From: JBBAAP01 sp043808305
GTDB taxonomy: Bacteria > Planctomycetota > MHYJ01 > JACQXL01
NCBI GenBank assembly: GCA_043808305.1
Contig: JAZDFB010000056.1
Location: 1 to 6,681 of the forward strand
DNA length: 6,681 bases
Reading direction: 5' to 3'
The notes below the pieces were generated by a model that was not told where the DNA came from, did no database searches, and saw only the letters and a list, made by a program, of their open reading frames with translations. The stretch's first letter is position 1; each line of letters begins with the position of its first letter. Shown here one piece after another: positions 4,550 through 6,681 of the stretch. A program made the position numbers and the translations under genes.

Positions 4550-5209
4550 ATGAAAATTCCTCTTGACAATGATATGCCCAAATGCTATTTACCGTCTATG
4601 GTCGAAGACTCAAGAAGTGATGAAGAGCTATTGACGGCCGCTTTGGGCGGGGATAACAACGCCCTGAACACGCTGGTAAAACGCTATTACGACAAGATAG
4701 GCTCCTTCCTCCTGAAACACAGCTGGTTCAAGGACGGGGCCTACCGGGACGAGGTCAAGCACCAGATATTCTTATTTGCGCTGGAGACAATCCGGTCAGG
4801 CCGATTCGCCCCCAAAGGTCCGGGCACATTCCGGAGCTGGCTTTATTCGGTGGCGTGGAATATCTGCCACGAATCCGAGCGCGAATTTGCCCACGCGCCC
4901 AAAACGCTGGGCAAGCAACTGATGGACGAACTGCCCTCGGATATCGAATCGGCAATGCCCGAGGGCGAAATAGAAAACCAAATTGAGGATGCCTCGGCTA
5001 AGATTGAATGGATACTGGGACAACTGACCGACGAGGAAAAAATGCTATTCCGGCTGGTCAACCAGGACCAGCCCAAGACCTATAAAGAGATACAGGCAAT
5101 GGATATGTTTAAACAATATACGCTTGACAATCTCAGGCGCAAGGTGTGTGATATCAGAAAATTCATATTTACGGAGGTGCAAAAATGGCGAGACCAAAAA
5201 AAGAAATGA
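4550..5209 (+). CDS. ECF-type RNA polymerase sigma factor
   Basis: The 219-residue frame has the two ECF domains. Region 2 spans about residues 23-111: SDEELLTAALGGD, then the -10-binding part with TFRSWLYSVAWNICHESER. Region 4 spans about 150-207: LTDEEKMLF, YKEI, then the recognition-helix-like YTLDNLRRKVCDIRKFIF. The linker is long and acidic (about 126-148). Region 4 carries a few extra residues between the two helices, so it is diverged but recognisable. It should direct RNA polymerase to a small regulon under control of the next gene, which overlaps it by 25 nt. Neither the ATG at 4550 nor Met9 or Met17 (4598) has a ribosome site. Met17 begins six residues before region 2, as is usual, and may be the true start from a leaderless message. 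Confidence 0.85.
   Translation: MKIPLDNDMPKCYLPSMVEDSRSDEELLTAALGGDNNALNTLVKRYYDKIGSFLLKHSWFKDGAYRDEVKHQIFLFALETIRSGRFAPKGPGTFRSWLYSVAWNICHESEREFAHAPKTLGKQLMDELPSDIESAMPEGEIENQIEDASAKIEWILGQLTDEEKMLFRLVNQDQPKTYKEIQAMDMFKQYTLDNLRRKVCDIRKFIFTEVQKWRDQKKK
4563..4591 (+). promoter_or_regulatory. Possible promoter for a leaderless sigma-factor message
   Basis: A perfect TTGACA (4563-4568), a 17-nt spacer and TATTTA (4586-4591) lie just before ATG 4598, seven bases beyond the -10. The -10 matches TATAAT at only three of six positions, and the site overlaps codons of the longer reading frame, so the call is weak. Confidence 0.25.
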
Positions 5210-5730
5210 ATAACAAATCAGCGTGCCAGGAATTCGAGATGGACCTGACCGATTATGTTACCGGCGACCCAACATTTCTGACCAAGGATAGGCAAACAAA
5301 ACTCTTTGAGCATCTGAGAACCTGCGCCGACTGCCGGGCCCAGTTATGGAACTGGAAAGAAGTCCTGGCCGTGATGAAAGGCAAGGCCGAATCACAGAAA
5401 CCGGAATATAAGGCAAAGATGGATAAGCTCATCCAGGAACTGCAGGCGAACAGCGCCAAACCTACCTGCCAAACGGGACAAGGCCGGCAATTGATAGATG
5501 TCAAGTCCGAGGTGGGCGACCTTTCAGGTCTGCTCTGGAAGATATTGGCCAAGCACGGCGAACTGCCCGAGGCCGAACTGCACAAGCACCTCAATACCAC
5601 CGTCGAGATGGCGCATCAGGCCCTGGGCTGGCTGGAACGGGAAAACAAAGTGCTAAAAATCAAGGATGCCAAAGGCGTGCTGGTGTGCCTGACCGAGACC
5701 GAACGACTTCAATATAGACCACAGGCGTAG
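5185..5730 (+). CDS. Cytosolic zinc-finger anti-sigma factor with C-terminal winged helix
   Basis: The N-terminal part (about residues 12-60) fits the zinc-binding anti-sigma domain: Cys14, then His43-x3-Cys47-x2-Cys50 (FEHLRTCADCRAQLW). This fold normally traps the sigma factor encoded beside it. A charged linker (60-108) follows. Residues 109-172 resemble a DUF2582-type winged helix (GDLSGLLWKILAKHGELPE, then ALGWLERENKV). Most zinc-finger anti-sigmas of this kind carry a membrane anchor; this one has none, so its signal must be cytoplasmic. GGAGGTG five bases before the ATG fixes the start inside the sigma gene (25-nt overlap), implying coupled translation. Family assignment of the N-terminus is fairly sure; that of the winged helix is good but rests on motif reading. 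Confidence 0.8.
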   Translation: MARPKKEMNNKSACQEFEMDLTDYVTGDPTFLTKDRQTKLFEHLRTCADCRAQLWNWKEVLAVMKGKAESQKPEYKAKMDKLIQELQANSAKPTCQTGQGRQLIDVKSEVGDLSGLLWKILAKHGELPEAELHKHLNTTVEMAHQALGWLERENKVLKIKDAKGVLVCLTETERLQYRPQA

Positions 5731-5731
5731 G

Positions 5732-5760
5732 TTGACGAGGATGCCGATACCAAGTATTTG
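5732..5760 (+). promoter_or_regulatory. Possible promoter of the AT-rich gene pair
   Basis: TTGACG (5732-5737), a 17-nt spacer and TATTTG (5755-5760) start two bases after the anti-sigma stop codon. The -10 is poor. Its layout resembles the TTGACA-17-TATTTA at 4563-4591. Confidence 0.2.
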
Positions 5761-5791
5761 AGGTTGAATAAATAAATACATCTAATTTGAT

Positions 5792-5808
5792 TCCACTCTC
5801 CAAGTGGA
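5792..5808 (+). terminator. Short hairpin after the sigma/anti-sigma operon
   Basis: TCCACT (5792-5797) pairs with AGTGGA (5803-5808) around a 5-nt loop, 62 nt past the anti-sigma stop. No T-run follows, so a factor-independent terminator is doubtful. Confidence 0.25.
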
Positions 5809-5841
5809 CAGGCTAAGACCGAAAGAAAAAAGATAGATTTT

Positions 5842-6399
5842 ATGCAAATAGGACCGATTGGACCAATTATTGGAGCGATTATCGGGGCAATTATTGGTTT
5901 TATTGCAAGTTTATGGGTGTTTCTTTTATCTAGAAGCAAAGATAGAATCAGAGATATAGAATTATCTATCAAACAAAAAGAATCATTAGTGTATGAACTT
6001 GACTTTGCATCAGATAAAATAAATTCATACCTTAATATAGATAGCACTTATTCCCCTAATATAGCTATTGAACGGTTGAAACAAATATATATAAGTGGAA
6101 GCTTGCCATTAATGGGCGACAAAAATTTCAACCGTTCTTTTATGAGTATTTTGCTTGCTTTGTGGTTGCCCGAAACAAACTTAACACGGGTTCTTACCAC
6201 GACCAATTTGAAAACTGTGCAAGATGAAATTAAAACCATAATTACTGGGTTAGAAAAAGATATTGTAAGTGATAAAAAGGAAATAGAGGAATTAAAATGG
6301 GGTAAATCTCTAAGAGGGATAATATTAGCAACCCATCATTTCTTGATACATATGCGAGAAGAATATTGTTATAAAAAGGCAACAAGGAGGGATAAATGA
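5842..6399 (+). CDS. Membrane protein with N-terminal glycine zipper and coiled coil
   Basis: This 185-residue protein matches no family I recognise. Residues 3-30 are one hydrophobic helix (IGPIIGAIIGAIIGFIASL) with Gly7, Gly11, Gly15 and Gly19 at four-residue spacing, a glycine zipper of the kind that packs membrane helices into oligomers. A basic patch (RSKDR) suggests the rest faces the cytoplasm. A predicted coiled coil follows at about 31-65, and a second charged helix (DEIKTIITGLEKDIVSDKKEIEELKW) spans about 133-158 when read in two overlapping pieces. The ribosome site is weak. The DNA is far more AT-rich than the sigma/anti-sigma genes, pointing to separate origin. The stop overlaps the next start as ATGA, so the two genes form an operon. 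Confidence 0.7.
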   Translation: MQIGPIGPIIGAIIGAIIGFIASLWVFLLSRSKDRIRDIELSIKQKESLVYELDFASDKINSYLNIDSTYSPNIAIERLKQIYISGSLPLMGDKNFNRSFMSILLALWLPETNLTRVLTTTNLKTVQDEIKTIITGLEKDIVSDKKEIEELKWGKSLRGIILATHHFLIHMREEYCYKKATRRDK

Positions 6400-6681
6400 A
6401 GGTCGCAATTCTTTCCGACTCAGACATTCAGCTTGAAAATTATACCACTCACAAATTTCCTCTTATTCATCCTGACGATAATCATGATAACATTGTAGAA
6501 TACGATTTATTTATCGCAGATTTGAATGAAATCACGAAAGACAATTATCTTTGGCTTTATAAAAATGAGTCAGATATAGAATCTAAATTAAAACACAGTG
6601 GTGTATTATTATGTTTTTGGGATGATTCTTCTGGGTATAATAAATCACCTGAAGGAAAAAAAGAATATTGCAAGCCCATTT
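6396..6681 (+). CDS. Unrecognised protein, 3' end beyond the window
   Basis: Ninety-five codons are visible from ATG 6396, which follows AAGGAGG (6384-6390) by five bases and overlaps the upstream stop by four bases. The start MKVAILSDSDIQL looks like the first strand of an alpha/beta fold. YDLFIADLNEI and SGVLLCFWDDSSGY look like two further core strands, each ending in acidic residues. No signal peptide or membrane segment is seen. AT-richness and coupling tie it to the glycine-zipper gene. The pattern of a small membrane protein plus a soluble partner on an AT-rich block would suit a two-gene defence or stress module, but no catalytic motif in the visible part shows this. Confidence 0.65.
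   Translation, partial: MKVAILSDSDIQLENYTTHKFPLIHPDDNHDNIVEYDLFIADLNEITKDNYLWLYKNESDIESKLKHSGVLLCFWDDSSGYNKSPEGKKEYCKPI

Noticed and set aside
5253..5600. Minus-strand open frame of 115 codons
   Set aside because: It is antisense to the anti-sigma gene, which has the conserved zinc ligands.
5709..6047. Minus-strand open frame covering the glycine-zipper gene start
   Set aside because: It has no ribosome site, and the plus frame shows better coding character and an ATGA coupling to the next gene.

Overview
The window looks like chromosomal DNA from an uncultivated bacterium of moderate G+C. Strong Shine-Dalgarno (SD) sites such as GGAGGTG precede several genes. An ECF sigma/anti-sigma pair, long low-complexity structural proteins and abundant intergenic palindromes would suit a Planctomycetota- or Omnitrophota-like lineage, but nothing here fixes the taxonomy. 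No rRNA, tRNA, CRISPR array or transposase is visible.

Left part (1-4295), all genes on the minus strand. An operon at 4295-3102 encodes a zinc-ribbon protein, a trypsin-like serine protease with a membrane anchor or lipoprotein signal, and a 31-residue amphipathic peptide, with 3-nt gaps between genes. Next come an unrecognised 267-residue protein (2916-2113) and a phage-tail-fibre-like protein (1965-970) built from 10-residue repeats plus a C-terminal domain. Last is an overlapping pair: a 73-residue protein (681-460) and a nucleotidyltransferase (476 to beyond the left edge).

Right part (4550-6681), all genes on the plus strand. An ECF-type sigma factor overlaps by 25 nt a cytosolic zinc-finger anti-sigma protein that carries a C-terminal winged helix. 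Downstream the base composition drops sharply (35/60 G+C at 5521-5580 against 15/60 at 6541-6600). That AT-rich block holds a membrane protein with an N-terminal glycine zipper, coupled by an ATGA overlap to an unrecognised gene that runs off the right edge. This pair looks acquired.

The most unusual content is the DNA between and inside genes. A family of double-hairpin repeats occurs at nearly every gene boundary: a long stem flanked by TTAG and CTTA, then a TCCCGC/GCGGGA stem. In five hairpins the 16-nt loop has one architecture: invariant GA on both sides, three covarying base pairs and an RNA-type (purine-N-A) triloop. The stems vary freely but stay paired. Two of these hairpins, in opposite orientation, are inserted in a 10-bp-periodic repeat that has been read into the N-terminus of the serine protease.
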